DNA of 64,000 nucleotides from Psychrobacter sp. PG1 (GTDB taxonomy: Bacteria > Pseudomonadota > Gammaproteobacteria > Pseudomonadales > Moraxellaceae). The notes below the pieces were generated by a model. It was not told the origin of the DNA, made no database searches, and worked only from the letters and a program-made list of their open reading frames with translations. This document shows positions 47,455 to 56,780 of this stretch, piece by piece; position 1 is the stretch's first letter, and each line of letters starts with the position of its first letter. The DNA is taken from the NCBI RefSeq assembly GCF_014897815.1, contig NZ_JABUZG010000057.1:53006-117005 (forward strand), written 5' to 3'. The position numbers were made by a program, and so were the translations under genes.

Positions 47455-47780
47455 GATTTTGCTACTTTAGCTGATGCGCTGTCATCCGCTTTTGGCAATG
47501 TATGGATAAAGGGTTTGATATCTACGTGACTGTACACGCCATCACGTAAGTAAGGCTCATCGTTTGCCCATGATTGCGCTGCTGCTGCAGAGTCAAAGTC
47601 AGCAATAATTAAGCTGCCTGACATCTCACCTTTGCCATGCTCGATGGGTGTTGGACCAGCGATAATCAGTCGATTGTCATGATCTAAAGCTTGCAAGCGT
47701 TCGACATGTTCAGCGCGGGTAATCTGACGTTGTGCACTGCTATTGGCCACGTCATGACCAATAATGGCAAATAAGGACAT
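47451..47780 (-). CDS. yciI: YciI family protein
   Basis: A 109-residue small cytoplasmic protein with a ferredoxin-like fold. Family features: FAIIGHDV at the start, His in RAEHVERLQAL, IIAGPTPIEHG, GSLIIADFDSAAAAQSWANDEPYL (written in two parts here) and GVYSHVDIKPF. The His-Asp pair is thought to be an active site but the reaction is unknown. GAGGAAG precedes the ATG. yciB is upstream by 139 bp and the PHP nuclease gene nearby, an arrangement kept in many gammaproteobacteria. Confidence 0.88.
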   Translation of the reverse strand: MSLFAIIGHDVANSSAQRQITRAEHVERLQALDHDNRLIIAGPTPIEHGKGEMSGSLIIADFDSAAAAQSWANDEPYLRDGVYSHVDIKPFIHTLPKADDSASAKVAKS

Positions 47781-47918
47781 GAGACTTCCTCGATTAATAA
47801 AACTTATGATTGATTTAAAGTGTTTTGCTTAATGCGTCCGAGCTAATTGCGATTAATGATTATCGCTATTGGCATTTAGAAATAGCATTGGCTTTATTAT
47901 AAAATGATAAATTGAGTA

Positions 47919-48470
47919 TTATTTGACGGTTTTATCCGTTAGCGCAGGGTTGAGGTGCTTTTTTAATACGGCAAACTGGGCGATGACGAACACCAACATA
48001 ATCGGAATCCAGCCATAAGTTTTAAAGTTAATCCATGCCTCATCTGACATCGTAAACGCTGTGATATAATGCAGTATGCCCATAAAGGCGAAGAATAGTG
48101 CCCAAGCGAGAGTGAGTTTTTTCCAGCCACTCATCGTCAGCAAAAAAACATCTTTCATCGCCAGTTGCATCAGTGGCTTATTAATCGCAGCACTGACCAA
48201 AAGTGTTAGTGCAAAGATACCGTTGATAATAGGTGATTTCCAACGCAGATAGATATCATCACGCAATAATAAAGTACCACCACAAAATAAAATGGTTAAT
48301 AGTAAGACAACCCATTGCTGTTTATCAAACGTGCCTTTTTGGCGAATAAAATGAATGGCATAAACGATGATGGTGGCGATGAGCAACGCACCTGCCCCCG
48401 CTAGGATACCACTGTAGCGAGCAGCAATAAAAAAGGCAATTAAGGGAATAAAGTCTAATAAAGCTTTCAT
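47919..48470 (-). CDS. yciB: Inner membrane-spanning protein YciB (septation protein A)
   Basis: Membrane protein linked to cell-envelope synthesis and septation in related bacteria. 183 residues from ATG 48470, which matches the family start MKALLDFIPLIAFF; a TTG 21 bp upstream is less likely. Five to six helices. Conserved stretches are GWKKLTLAWALFFAFMG and NEAWVNFKTYG-type sequence (here DEAWINFKTYGWIPIML). Divergent from the PHP nuclease gene. Confidence 0.93.
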   Translation of the reverse strand: MKALLDFIPLIAFFIAARYSGILAGAGALLIATIIVYAIHFIRQKGTFDKQQWVVLLLTILFCGGTLLLRDDIYLRWKSPIINGIFALTLLVSAAINKPLMQLAMKDVFLLTMSGWKKLTLAWALFFAFMGILHYITAFTMSDEAWINFKTYGWIPIMLVFVIAQFAVLKKHLNPALTDKTVK

Positions 48471-48692
48471 AGCAAAGGGGATATCCGACAAAAACGTATG
48501 GGGTAGTTTACACGTCTACTGCGCCAAAAAAAAGCAATCAACACGATAATCATGCTATATCACGGGCCTGCGTAGCAATACCTGATGATTATGACTCATA
48601 ATCATGACAACTGCCAAATATAACGGCTTATTGCCAATGTGCTCATTTTTTTATTTTCTACACTTTTAATTTTTAATGCTAAGGCTTCTCTT

Positions 48693-49574
48693 ATGAAATT
48701 CGATTTACATTGTCACAGCACTTGCTCTGATGGTACTTATGCACCAACGGAAGTAGTGCAGCGCGCCCATGCGGCCGGCGTCAATGTATTGGCATTGACC
48801 GATCACGATACGCTGGCAGGAATTGATGAGGCGCGTGCGGCTGCCATTGCCTGCGATATGCAGCTGATTAATGGGGTCGAGATAAGCTGTGAGCATACAC
48901 TTATTGGTGGTTATGGCAAAAATAAATCAACCAATAAAATCATCCATGTGCTGGGGCTAGATTTTACCGATCGCGAAAAAATGCATGCAACGCTGCAACA
49001 ATTACAGGATAGCCGTGCCACGCGTGGTCAACGAATCACTGAAAAGCTCAGTGTGCTATTAGATATTAACTATGACGAGCTGTGGCAAGCCGTACTTGAT
49101 AAAGCAGGCGGCAATCCACAAGCGGTCGGGCGCGCGCATATTGGTCAAGTATTGTTTGAGCGCGGTGAAGTCAAGACGGTACAAAAAGCCTTTGATAAGT
49201 ATTTAGCAGACAATAAGCCTGCTTATGTGGCGATTGATGCACTGAGCATGGCTGACGGTATTGAGCTGATTCAGGCTTGTGGTGGCAAGGCGGTGTTGGC
49301 GCATCCCACACGTTATCAGCTTTCAGCAACACGAGTCCGTAAACTGATTGAAGAGTTTGCTGGTCTTGGTGGCGATGCTTGTGAGCTGCCGTCGAATAGC
49401 GAACCGGTTAGTACTCGCAGAATGGTCGATCGCAGTATCGCTGCTCACAATCTTGTCGCCTCGATCGGTAGTGACTTTCATGGTAGCAATATGCCGTGGC
49501 GTCGTTTGGGTGATGTACCGACAATGAACCCTGATCAGCAGGGAGTTTGGCAGTCTTTTGCAATGTTTTCTTAG
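48693..49574 (+). CDS. rnm: PHP-domain 5'-3' exoribonuclease RNase AM (YciV/TrpH)
   Basis: Metal-dependent PHP phosphoesterase that trims 5' ends of 5S, 16S and 23S rRNA and degrades short RNA in E. coli. Metal-ligand motifs: FDLHCHSTCSDG (3-14), ALTDHDTLAG, GVEISCEH, ARAHIGQVLF-type helix, LAHPTRYQL and IGSDFHGSN. I chose ATG 48693 (293 residues, the family length). The frame extends to a GTG at 48639 with hydrophobic residues that look like non-coding. AAGG stands 10 bp upstream. Confidence 0.9.
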   Translation: MKFDLHCHSTCSDGTYAPTEVVQRAHAAGVNVLALTDHDTLAGIDEARAAAIACDMQLINGVEISCEHTLIGGYGKNKSTNKIIHVLGLDFTDREKMHATLQQLQDSRATRGQRITEKLSVLLDINYDELWQAVLDKAGGNPQAVGRAHIGQVLFERGEVKTVQKAFDKYLADNKPAYVAIDALSMADGIELIQACGGKAVLAHPTRYQLSATRVRKLIEEFAGLGGDACELPSNSEPVSTRRMVDRSIAAHNLVASIGSDFHGSNMPWRRLGDVPTMNPDQQGVWQSFAMFS

Positions 49575-49648
49575 CCGAAAATTTATTGCTGAATACAGTT
49601 TTGAATGTTAACTCAGCTGAAATATCAATTGACAGGTTATCCAAAAAC

Positions 49649-49671
49649 CATGCGTCATATATTGACGCATG
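49649..49671. promoter_or_regulatory. Perfect 9-bp inverted repeat
   Basis: CATGCGTCA (49649-49657) and TGACGCATG (49663-49671) are exact complements around TATAT. No T-run follows, so a dimeric repressor/activator site is at least as likely as a terminator of rnm. Confidence 0.45.
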
Positions 49672-49780
49672 AAGGCACTAAATAGATTGATAACTGCGAC
49701 AGAAATTGCCACACTAGATAAGTGGGATTTATTTTTAAAAATGAAATTGTCGGGGTTAACTCCCATTTAGTTTACAAAAT

Positions 49781-49834
49781 GTAGTACCGACACTCGCATT
49801 CTTATCTACTTAAGTTTTTGGGAATGGTATAAGG
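49781..49834 (+). promoter_or_regulatory. 54-bp element with extended -10, copy B, upstream of the GGDEF gene
   Basis: Ungapped match to 22895-22948 (43 of 54). Begins GTAGTACCGACACTCGC and ends TGGTATAAG. The distance to the GGDEF start codon is 102 bp, almost equal to the 99 bp between copy A and fghA, which favours a promoter reading. Confidence 0.6.
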
Positions 49835-49936
49835 TAAAAAGTCATATCATTTATTATTATTGATTCAGGCTTTTGATTTTTATTTAATGGTTTTAATGTC
49901 GACTTAATAACTTTCAATATTTGCGGTAGCCCTACT

Positions 49937-51394
49937 ATGGCTGTATCGATATCTCATCTAGGCTACACCAAGCTATCTCAAGCAATTTTTGAGTGGCAAG
50001 CTGCTGATAAAACGTCATTACTGGCTTTATTTATGGTGATGGAGGTATCTTTACACTGGCTATGGTGTTTGTTTGTTTGGTGGCGCCGCGATGTTTATGA
50101 CACCTATGTCGATATAGCCCTGTTGTATCCACTATGGTTCGGCGTGACACTGGTAGCTTTGTTTTTATTATGGATGACCAGTCGTTTTTCACCTGTCAAA
50201 AAAGCCAATAGCAATTTGTATAAATGGCAAGGCATACTAATTACGGTTTATAGTGCCTATATTGCAATGGTTATTTTAGTTTTAGGACATAGTAGCTTGG
50301 TCGCGGGCGTCTCTTTAGTCGGCGGTGCGATACTGGGGATGATGCTTATACGTCGGCGCTATGTATGGAGAGCGTTTTTAGGGCACGCAGCCGTCATTCT
50401 GGCAGTCACATTTATTCCTTATCTTGGCGTTACTTTACCCAATCTGCGTCAAATGACGCTCACGGTCATTCCTCTTGATACCTATTATAGTTATATCAAT
50501 TATAGTGAAATTACGACAATCGAAAACGCCATCTCTGCCTCTATTTTTCAAAATGGCACGCTAAATTGGGACAGTGTTGATCAATTGCGCCGATCTTCCG
50601 CTTTTTTTTGGCGTTCTACACATATTTATATGGCGCTACCAAAAGCTATTTTTATTATCTATATGTTTCGTACTTTGTTACTAATATTAGATGACAGTAA
50701 AAAGGAAATTCTGCAGCATGCCAATCAAGATGAGCTAACCCAACTCAAAAGTCGCCGTTACGGGATGATGCAAATGAAGCAGGTGCTGAAGTCAGTAGAA
50801 GACCATCAAGATATCAGCGTTATTTTATTGGATTTGGATTGGTTTAAAGAGGTCAATGACAGTTACGGTCATGAGATCGGGGATCGAGTATTGGTGGAGG
50901 TCGCGCAGACGCTCTTGCAGTCTTTAACTGATGAAACAATCGTGAGTCGCTATGGCGGTGAGGAGTTTTTGATTGTATTGCCAGATACGAAGCACGACAC
51001 AGCTATGATAATAGCTGAACAATTACGGCGCGTTATCGCCAAACACGTCATCATTCTCGATGACGATACAGCCTTTAGTGTGACTGCCAGCTTGGGGCTA
51101 TATACACTGACCCATGGTGAGCGTAATTGTATAAAACAAGCCTGCGAAACTCTGAATAAAAAGGATGCCTCGCAGTCGCTTGCTAAACCGCAGAGAATCC
51201 CCTCGTATAGTAGCAAACGCGTGAATCGTAAAATTCCCGCAGTGCAGCTACCTCATGATATTTGCCAGCGTTTAATTTGTATGGCAGATAAGGCTTTGTA
51301 TGAAGCCAAAGGCCGTGGCCGTGATCAAGTGGTGAGTGCCAACGAGATGTTGGCAGCAAAAAATAATAATATTGAAGCGCTTTATGGCACATAG
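49937..51394 (+). CDS. Membrane-bound diguanylate cyclase (GGDEF)
   Basis: A 485-residue enzyme predicted to make cyclic di-GMP. The N-terminal 250 residues hold about six helices forming an unclassified membrane sensor. The GGDEF domain begins near 270 with DELTQLKSRRYGMMQM, then DLDWFKEVNDSYGHEIGD and the active signature RYGGEEFLIVLP (GGEEF about 340). No RxxD inhibitory site precedes it (the residues there are Thr). An insertion of about 35 Ser/Lys/Arg-rich residues lies between TASLGLYTLTHGE and MADKALYEAKGRGRD. Single gene with its own promoter-like element. Confidence 0.92.
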   Translation: MAVSISHLGYTKLSQAIFEWQAADKTSLLALFMVMEVSLHWLWCLFVWWRRDVYDTYVDIALLYPLWFGVTLVALFLLWMTSRFSPVKKANSNLYKWQGILITVYSAYIAMVILVLGHSSLVAGVSLVGGAILGMMLIRRRYVWRAFLGHAAVILAVTFIPYLGVTLPNLRQMTLTVIPLDTYYSYINYSEITTIENAISASIFQNGTLNWDSVDQLRRSSAFFWRSTHIYMALPKAIFIIYMFRTLLLILDDSKKEILQHANQDELTQLKSRRYGMMQMKQVLKSVEDHQDISVILLDLDWFKEVNDSYGHEIGDRVLVEVAQTLLQSLTDETIVSRYGGEEFLIVLPDTKHDTAMIIAEQLRRVIAKHVIILDDDTAFSVTASLGLYTLTHGERNCIKQACETLNKKDASQSLAKPQRIPSYSSKRVNRKIPAVQLPHDICQRLICMADKALYEAKGRGRDQVVSANEMLAAKNNNIEALYGT

Positions 51395-51426
51395 CTGGCT
51401 GCCATAGTCGAAGGGTCAACTACGTT

Positions 51427-52713
51427 TTAGTGTATTAATTGTTTTACTAAGCTTGCCAAGACACTGGTGGCAAAGCTACCTGTCGTTAACGTAAAGCTCA
51501 GCACCAATGTCTGTTCATTATCTTTATCCTGCCATTCCCAAGACAGCGCTTCAATAGGTAGGCGCAGCGCGCGTCGCTGTGCTTTTACATCGCGCTGCTC
51601 TAAGCCATTGGCTAAGCGAGCCAGTAGCGGATTTTGCTGAATCACATTTTTCTCAGTACTTGCCGCCATGCCGCTGACTTTATCATTATCCTTGCCCCAT
51701 AATGCAGCAGTGGGATGGATATCACCCGTCTCAAGGCGTTCACGCAACGTGTCGTCTATGGCTTCGCTAGTAAATATTGACCCTGAACCCTCTAAGTTAA
51801 ACACTTCGCCTGCCAGCCCAGTATTCCAGCTGCCATCACGTACACGTAACGCCAATATCTCATTGAAAATTAAGCTACGTGCGGCAGACAGCTCCATTGT
51901 ATTCTGCTCACGTGGCGCGTGCTTGCGTTTGCTCTTTTTGGGTTGTGGTCGACTTTGCTGTAGTGGGCGGGCAAACAGCGATAATGCTTCTCTAATATTA
52001 TTGCCATTACGTCCAAAACGCTGAGGGCCGAAATAATTGGGCACGCCATTTATAGCGATGCTTGCTAAATGCTGCTCGACATCTTGCTTCGCCGACAATA
52101 ATTGCTCAGGTGCTGGCAATGCTGTATCAAAATCAGCAAATTGGATATCACGCAAGGTGATGATAAATTGATTGGCGCGATGCGTGCCGCGATTGAGCTT
52201 TTTGTTGTGCCATTTCTGGTCGATGATCGTGACCGATTCATCGGCTCCGATATCGACTGGTGCAAACTCAGCAGCAGGCAGTTGTTTTTTTGGGATTCGC
52301 AAGCTAAACCACTGGGTTGTCAATGCATGGCGATCCTTAAGACCTGAATAACCAACATCGCGCAGAGGAATCTCTGCCCACTCTGATAGAAGTTTGGCAA
52401 GATAAGCGGTATTCATCCCTGATTTTTGGATATGCAGCCATAAATGCTCACCTTCACCGATGAATTCGAGCGGCAATAGCTCATTAACGATAAAGTCTGT
52501 TGCGTAGGCTTTATAGGTTGCTTGCTGTACAGGTGGTTGAAGAGGCTGCGGTAACTGCGCAGTATCCGTCGCTACGGTAATATCGATACTTGCCATATCA
52601 AACTGCTCATTATTAAACGACCCATTAGCAGGTAACTCGTTATCAGGTTGAGTACTTTCAAGAGCGGATTGAGGGCTAGCATTAATATCGGTCATGTCAT
52701 CACGAGAAGTCAT
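51427..52713 (-). CDS. truD: tRNA pseudouridine(13) synthase
   Basis: Makes pseudouridine at tRNA position 13. The catalytic Asp lies in VGYSGLKDRHALTTQWFS (about 120-137). The TRUD insertion follows, and family motifs FGPQRFGRNGNN (about 232) and FNLEGSGSIFT are present. The 428-residue length exceeds E. coli TruD (349): about 60 N-terminal residues form a Gln/Pro/Asn-rich extension and there is a basic loop PQPKKSKRKHAPRE. Convergent to the GGDEF gene with 32 bp between stops. Confidence 0.95.
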   Translation of the reverse strand: MTSRDDMTDINASPQSALESTQPDNELPANGSFNNEQFDMASIDITVATDTAQLPQPLQPPVQQATYKAYATDFIVNELLPLEFIGEGEHLWLHIQKSGMNTAYLAKLLSEWAEIPLRDVGYSGLKDRHALTTQWFSLRIPKKQLPAAEFAPVDIGADESVTIIDQKWHNKKLNRGTHRANQFIITLRDIQFADFDTALPAPEQLLSAKQDVEQHLASIAINGVPNYFGPQRFGRNGNNIREALSLFARPLQQSRPQPKKSKRKHAPREQNTMELSAARSLIFNEILALRVRDGSWNTGLAGEVFNLEGSGSIFTSEAIDDTLRERLETGDIHPTAALWGKDNDKVSGMAASTEKNVIQQNPLLARLANGLEQRDVKAQRRALRLPIEALSWEWQDKDNEQTLVLSFTLTTGSFATSVLASLVKQLIH

Positions 52714-52980
52714 AAAGTCGTCTTTTATGTTGAGGATAAGATTTAAAAAGAATAGGTAAGCATAGGGATTAACAGTTAACGATTACGTTTTGCAACGCAG
52801 GAAACATACAAAAAAACAGCGTGTGCGAAAGTGTCTTGCTACTATCAATGGATAGCGTTTTAAAAAAGCATTTAAATAAACGTATCGAGAATGGTGTTTT
52901 TCGTTGAAACTGGCTGATGTGATAGGGTTACTTTCAACACGTTTGATTCAGGGCACCATTATAACTGTTAAGGAAGACTT

Positions 52981-54618
52981 ATGACCAATGCAGCGATTCA
53001 CACAGTGACTATTAATAAGGCTGATATCGCCAGTGGCGACATGAAATCTTACAAGCAAGATGATGATAGTATCATTTTAATCACCCGTGATGACAATACC
53101 TTTCATGCCTTTGATGGTAAATGTCCTCATGCAGGTGCAGATTTGGGTACAGGACTACGTTGTGGCAACCGCATCGTCTGTCCTTGGCATCACGCCACTT
53201 TTGATAGTACAGATGGATCGCTTTTGGAGCCAATAGCGACCCACGGACTGACTCAGTATGAGCTGATAGATGCTGGTGATAGCCTGACGGTCAATACCGC
53301 AGTGACGCTTAATAAAGTCGTTGAAAATAATAAACTCAGTGATACGCATACCCTTATCGTCGGTGGTGGCGGTGCAGGATTTATGACGGCACATCAGTTG
53401 CGTAACAGTGGCTACGGTGGACAGATTACCTTGATTACTAAAGAGCACAGTGCGCCTTATAATAGACCGCTGTTATCTAAAGCATTTTTAGCGGGCAATA
53501 TGCCTGAAGAAAAGCTCTTACTAGGCGGTACAGATTGGGCGAGCAAACACGATATTAATTTGCGCCTAAATCAAACCGTCAGCGAAATATTACCCAATGA
53601 ACGTACGATTATTATCAAAGATGAAAATGGTCATAGCGACACACAAACCGCTGATTTCTTAGTGGTCGCAACAGGTGCTGAGCCAAAGATACCGCCTTTT
53701 AAAGGGGCTGAGCTTGATGGCGTTTATACGCTGCGTAGTATGGATGATGCCAAATTGATAAAAGCGGCCAGTCATGACCAGCGTGTGGTTATTATCGGTA
53801 CTGGCTTTATCGGTATGGAGGTCGCTTCCGCATTGGCACAAGCAGGCACGACGGCTTCTATTACCGTCATCGGACAAGATCATCGGGTAATGGGAAATAT
53901 CGTCTCTGAAACCGTTAGTAATGCGCTGATCAAGCTGCATAAAGAAAAAGGCATTCAGTTTGTTATTGATGCCAGCGTGACCGAAATCGTTGAGGTCGAA
54001 AAAGTGGATGAGAATAGCGGCAGTAATTTTTCTCAAGTTGGTGCTATTAAATTAGCAAATGGTGAGCAGGTCGATGCAGACATCGTCATTTTAGGGACTG
54101 GCGTAGCACCACGTATAGAGCTGTTCGAAGAAGTAAACGCGCCAGATGGCGTGCAAGTGGATGAGCATTTGCAGCTGCGTGAGGGTGTTTATGCCTTGGG
54201 TGATATTGCAAAAGCTTCTGGGCAAATGGGGCGCATGCGCATCGAACATTGGCGCGTGGCCTTGCAACATGGCTTAGTGACCGCGGCTGCTATATTAAAT
54301 GATGATAATGTTGACTCGCTAGAGGCGCGCATTCCATTCTTTTGGACCATGCAGTATGGCAAAAGCCTACGCTATAGTGGTCATGCCGAAACACCTGATC
54401 ATAATATCTTGTTTGGTTCGCCAGATACATTAGATTATATCGAATACTACTTTGATGATGATGGGGAAGACACACGTGCTAGTGCGGCTAGCACTTTAGG
54501 GCGTGATAAAGAATTGGTTGCCTTTTCTGAACTGCTCCGCCGTGGTCATGCGCCAACGCGTGCACAGCTTAAGGCAGGATTTAATATTATCGACCAAGCA
54601 CAGGCGTTATCGCCCTAG
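52981..54618 (+). CDS. Rieske [2Fe-2S] and FAD-dependent NAD(P)H oxidoreductase fusion
   Basis: A 545-residue cytoplasmic flavoprotein like mammalian AIFM3 and aromatic-dioxygenase ferredoxin reductases. The N-terminal Rieske domain (about 5-105) has both ligand pairs: CPHAGADLG and CPWHHATFD. The reductase part has FAD motif LIVGGGGAGFMTAHQLR (about 122-138), NAD motif VVIIGTGFIGMEVASALAQ (about 263-281) and FAD-binding EGVYALGDIA (about 400). C-terminal Reductase_C-like domain from about 430. Physiological electron acceptor unknown. It ends in a terminator at 54650. Confidence 0.9.
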   Translation: MTNAAIHTVTINKADIASGDMKSYKQDDDSIILITRDDNTFHAFDGKCPHAGADLGTGLRCGNRIVCPWHHATFDSTDGSLLEPIATHGLTQYELIDAGDSLTVNTAVTLNKVVENNKLSDTHTLIVGGGGAGFMTAHQLRNSGYGGQITLITKEHSAPYNRPLLSKAFLAGNMPEEKLLLGGTDWASKHDINLRLNQTVSEILPNERTIIIKDENGHSDTQTADFLVVATGAEPKIPPFKGAELDGVYTLRSMDDAKLIKAASHDQRVVIIGTGFIGMEVASALAQAGTTASITVIGQDHRVMGNIVSETVSNALIKLHKEKGIQFVIDASVTEIVEVEKVDENSGSNFSQVGAIKLANGEQVDADIVILGTGVAPRIELFEEVNAPDGVQVDEHLQLREGVYALGDIAKASGQMGRMRIEHWRVALQHGLVTAAAILNDDNVDSLEARIPFFWTMQYGKSLRYSGHAETPDHNILFGSPDTLDYIEYYFDDDGEDTRASAASTLGRDKELVAFSELLRRGHAPTRAQLKAGFNIIDQAQALSP

Positions 54619-54649
54619 TACTCAAGATGGATACATATTACTATTAAGG

Positions 54650-54678
54650 CTGACCTATCGATTTGGGTCAGTTTTTTT
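54650..54678 (+). terminator. Rho-independent terminator of the Rieske reductase gene
   Basis: CTGACC (54650-54655) pairs with GGTCAG (54666-54671), followed by seven T. Confidence 0.8.
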
Positions 54679-54708
54679 AATACAAACAAGGAAAGGAAAA
54701 ATTATAAT

Positions 54709-55332
54709 ATGAATAAAAAACATTTAGATAAAAATTACTTGGATAGAGAGTCTGTATTTTTGCGACAAGCGCAAGCCGATGATATTAGTGCACTTGAGCA
54801 ATTATTAAATCGCTGTTATCGCGAGACCGCAGGTTGGACCAATGAGGCGGATTTAATTGGTGGTATTCGAACCACGTCAGCCGAGCTCGCTGCCGTGATT
54901 AATGACCCTAATCACTATTACTTTGTCTATCCAAAAACGACAACGGGCGACCGTGATGGAGAGGAAACGGGTGAGATACTCGGTTGTATCGCTGTCGATA
55001 TCAAAACCGATGCTGACTCAAATAACAAAGCCTACATCGGTATGTTTGCGGTAGATCCAGAGTTGCAGGGGTATGGCGTTGGTAATGTGGTTTTGCAAGC
55101 GGCAGAAACCTTTGCTACTCGTCATCTACAGTCAGATGGGCAAGCAGCAGATAGAAAAACTGTACGTTTGACCATGTCTATTTTAAGCCATCGTCCTGAG
55201 CTGCTGGCTTACTATCAGCGCCGAGGTTATGAGCTAAATGGTAATAAAATGCCATTTCCAAATGACGGCAATAATGGCGAGCCAAAGCGTGAAGATTTAG
55301 AGTTATTAGAATTAGAAAAAGTTGTTAGCTAA
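54709..55332 (+). CDS. GNAT family N-acetyltransferase
   Basis: A 207-residue acetyl-CoA-dependent acyltransferase of unknown substrate. The GNAT core shows FLRQAQADDISALEQLLNRC at the start, GCIAVDIKTD, the acetyl-CoA loop FAVDPELQGYGVGNVVLQAA (about 121-140) and the C-terminal YYQRRGYELNG. N-terminal Lys/Asp-rich stretch is short. AAGGAAA stands upstream. Independent of the reductase by the terminator. Confidence 0.88.
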   Translation: MNKKHLDKNYLDRESVFLRQAQADDISALEQLLNRCYRETAGWTNEADLIGGIRTTSAELAAVINDPNHYYFVYPKTTTGDRDGEETGEILGCIAVDIKTDADSNNKAYIGMFAVDPELQGYGVGNVVLQAAETFATRHLQSDGQAADRKTVRLTMSILSHRPELLAYYQRRGYELNGNKMPFPNDGNNGEPKREDLELLELEKVVS

Positions 55333-55376
55333 TCAATTGGTTTAGTAAAAAGACACTGAAGTCTATTAAATCTCAC

Positions 55377-55583
55377 TTAACCCCAAAAATGATCAAAGGT
55401 CATAAACAGCCCAACACTTAGCAAGATAAATGCCACGATAATTAAGCGCTTGAACCAGTTAAAAGCGGGCAAGCGCGTGGCATTGTCATCAGACATCAGA
55501 TAAGCAAACAAAAACAACAAACTTGCTGCCAAGGTCATAATTCCCAGACCAATCGGTAATATAAAAAAGTACACCTGCCACAC
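55377..55583 (-). CDS. Small two-helix membrane protein
   Basis: A 68-residue hypothetical protein with helices at about 5-27 and 46-63 joined by a polar loop (MSDDNATRLPAFNWFKR). Start is GTG. No family recognised, but its composition and position make it a plausible gene. Confidence 0.5.
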   Translation of the reverse strand: MWQVYFFILPIGLGIMTLAASLLFLFAYLMSDDNATRLPAFNWFKRLIIVAFILLSVGLFMTFDHFWG

Positions 55584-55785
55584 AGTTATCTCGCAACGGT
55601 TTTGAATACCACATCATAGCAGTATCGTGAATGCACTGTCAGTATACACCGCACGTTAATTCCTTCATCTCATTAGATTATTAAAGCTATTCATCATAAA
55701 TCCAAACTTGTACTCTAAAATTAAGTTGGGTATTTAGAAGTAATTCTGTATAGTGAAGTAACATTATATATACATTGAGATTGAG

Positions 55786-56154
55786 ATGACTAATCTGAAA
55801 AAACTGGCAGTCATAGCATTACTAACACCGCTATTTGTCGCATGCTCTAATGCACCTTCTGAAAGCACAGTTGAAGCGTTAATCGAGGCACAATACGAGC
55901 AAGCCAATAGTATGATGGACGATGCGATGGCGAATGCAGGTAATGATGAGATGGCAAAGGCGATGAGCGGCATGATGGAGGGTATGATGCCAAAGCTTGA
56001 ACGCGTCGAAAATATCAACTGTGATACTGTCGAGGGTGACAATACTTATATGTGTACTGCTGATATCACTCAGACAATCGCGGGAGAGAGCCGCACTAAC
56101 AAGACCAATTTCAAGGTTTATCAAGTGAACGATGAATGGGTATTAGGCAATTAA
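55786..56154 (+). CDS. Hypothetical lipoprotein
   Basis: A 122-residue probable lipoprotein: signal peptide LAVIALLTPLFVAC with Cys about 20 as acylation site, a Met/Asp/Ala-rich helix (MMDDAMANAGNDEMAKAMSG), then a small beta domain with two Cys (NCDTVEGDNTYMCTAD), possibly disulfide-bonded in the periplasm. The layout resembles DUF4878-like small lipoproteins, a weak guess. Confidence 0.65.
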   Translation: MTNLKKLAVIALLTPLFVACSNAPSESTVEALIEAQYEQANSMMDDAMANAGNDEMAKAMSGMMEGMMPKLERVENINCDTVEGDNTYMCTADITQTIAGESRTNKTNFKVYQVNDEWVLGN

Positions 56155-56239
56155 AGCAGAGCTATGTTTTTTTAAAGTTACTCATAATAAAATCATCAGA
56201 AATTTCAAGTCACATTTACTTTATTCTTAGAGAAATAAA

Positions 56240-56701
56240 ATGCTAAAAAAAATCGCTTTTCTAACGATTACATCAATACTATTTGCCGGTTGTGCTTCTG
56301 TACCCACTGAAAATATCGAAGTATCTAGCGTACTCAAGCAAGTGAAAGCACCTAGTGCCAACAATGCTGGTCTATATATTTATCGTAGCAATAGTGTGGT
56401 GGGTGGAGCTCTAAAGAAAGATGTGTGGGTAGATGATGAATGTATTGGTGAAACTGCACGAGGCACTTTTTTCTATCATGAAGTGCTGGGCAATATGCAG
56501 CACAAAGTTTCTACCGAATCTGAATTTTCTCCTAACGATTTAATGATTGATACTACAGCGGGTAATAACTACTTTGTAAAACAATATATTAAGCCAGGTT
56601 TAATTGTTGGTGGTGCGGGTGTTAAACTGGTACCTGAAAGTGAAGGCAGGGAAGCAATCGCTGACCTCAAACTCGGCATAAAAGGGACTTGTAGCAAGTA
56701 G
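56240..56701 (+). CDS. DUF2846 domain lipoprotein
   Basis: A 153-residue lipoprotein. Signal peptide ends with lipobox FAGC (Cys about 18). The DUF2846 domain follows: AGLYIYRSNSVVGGALKKDV, DDECIGETARGTFFYHEV and NYFVKQYIKPGLIVGGAGVK. Role unknown. A terminator separates it from convergent gor. Lies 85 bp after the preceding lipoprotein gene on the same strand. Confidence 0.82.
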   Translation: MLKKIAFLTITSILFAGCASVPTENIEVSSVLKQVKAPSANNAGLYIYRSNSVVGGALKKDVWVDDECIGETARGTFFYHEVLGNMQHKVSTESEFSPNDLMIDTTAGNNYFVKQYIKPGLIVGGAGVKLVPESEGREAIADLKLGIKGTCSK

Positions 56702-56720
56702 TGCAAGTCATTATCTATAA

Positions 56721-56752
56721 GGAAAGGCTACCTCATTAGGGGTAGCCTTTCT
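56721..56752. terminator. Terminator between DUF2846 gene and gor
   Basis: AAAGGCTACC (56723-56732) and GGTAGCCTTT (56741-56750) form a perfect 10-bp stem with an 8-nt loop. The T-runs are short on both sides. Confidence 0.75.
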
Positions 56753-56780
56753 ACTAATTTAGCCCAGTCTTTCTATCAAA

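Larger units (their letters stand above)
49575..49936. other. Intergenic region between rnm and the GGDEF gene
   Basis: 362 bp with three visible signals: a perfect inverted repeat at 49649-49671, a conserved promoter-like element at 49781-49834, and AT-rich DNA before the GGDEF start. No ORF. Confidence 0.6.

Noticed and set aside
51000-51394. Possible EAL or second domain after GGDEF
   Set aside because: The extra residues are an insertion within GGDEF; no EAL motif is present and the protein ends soon after.
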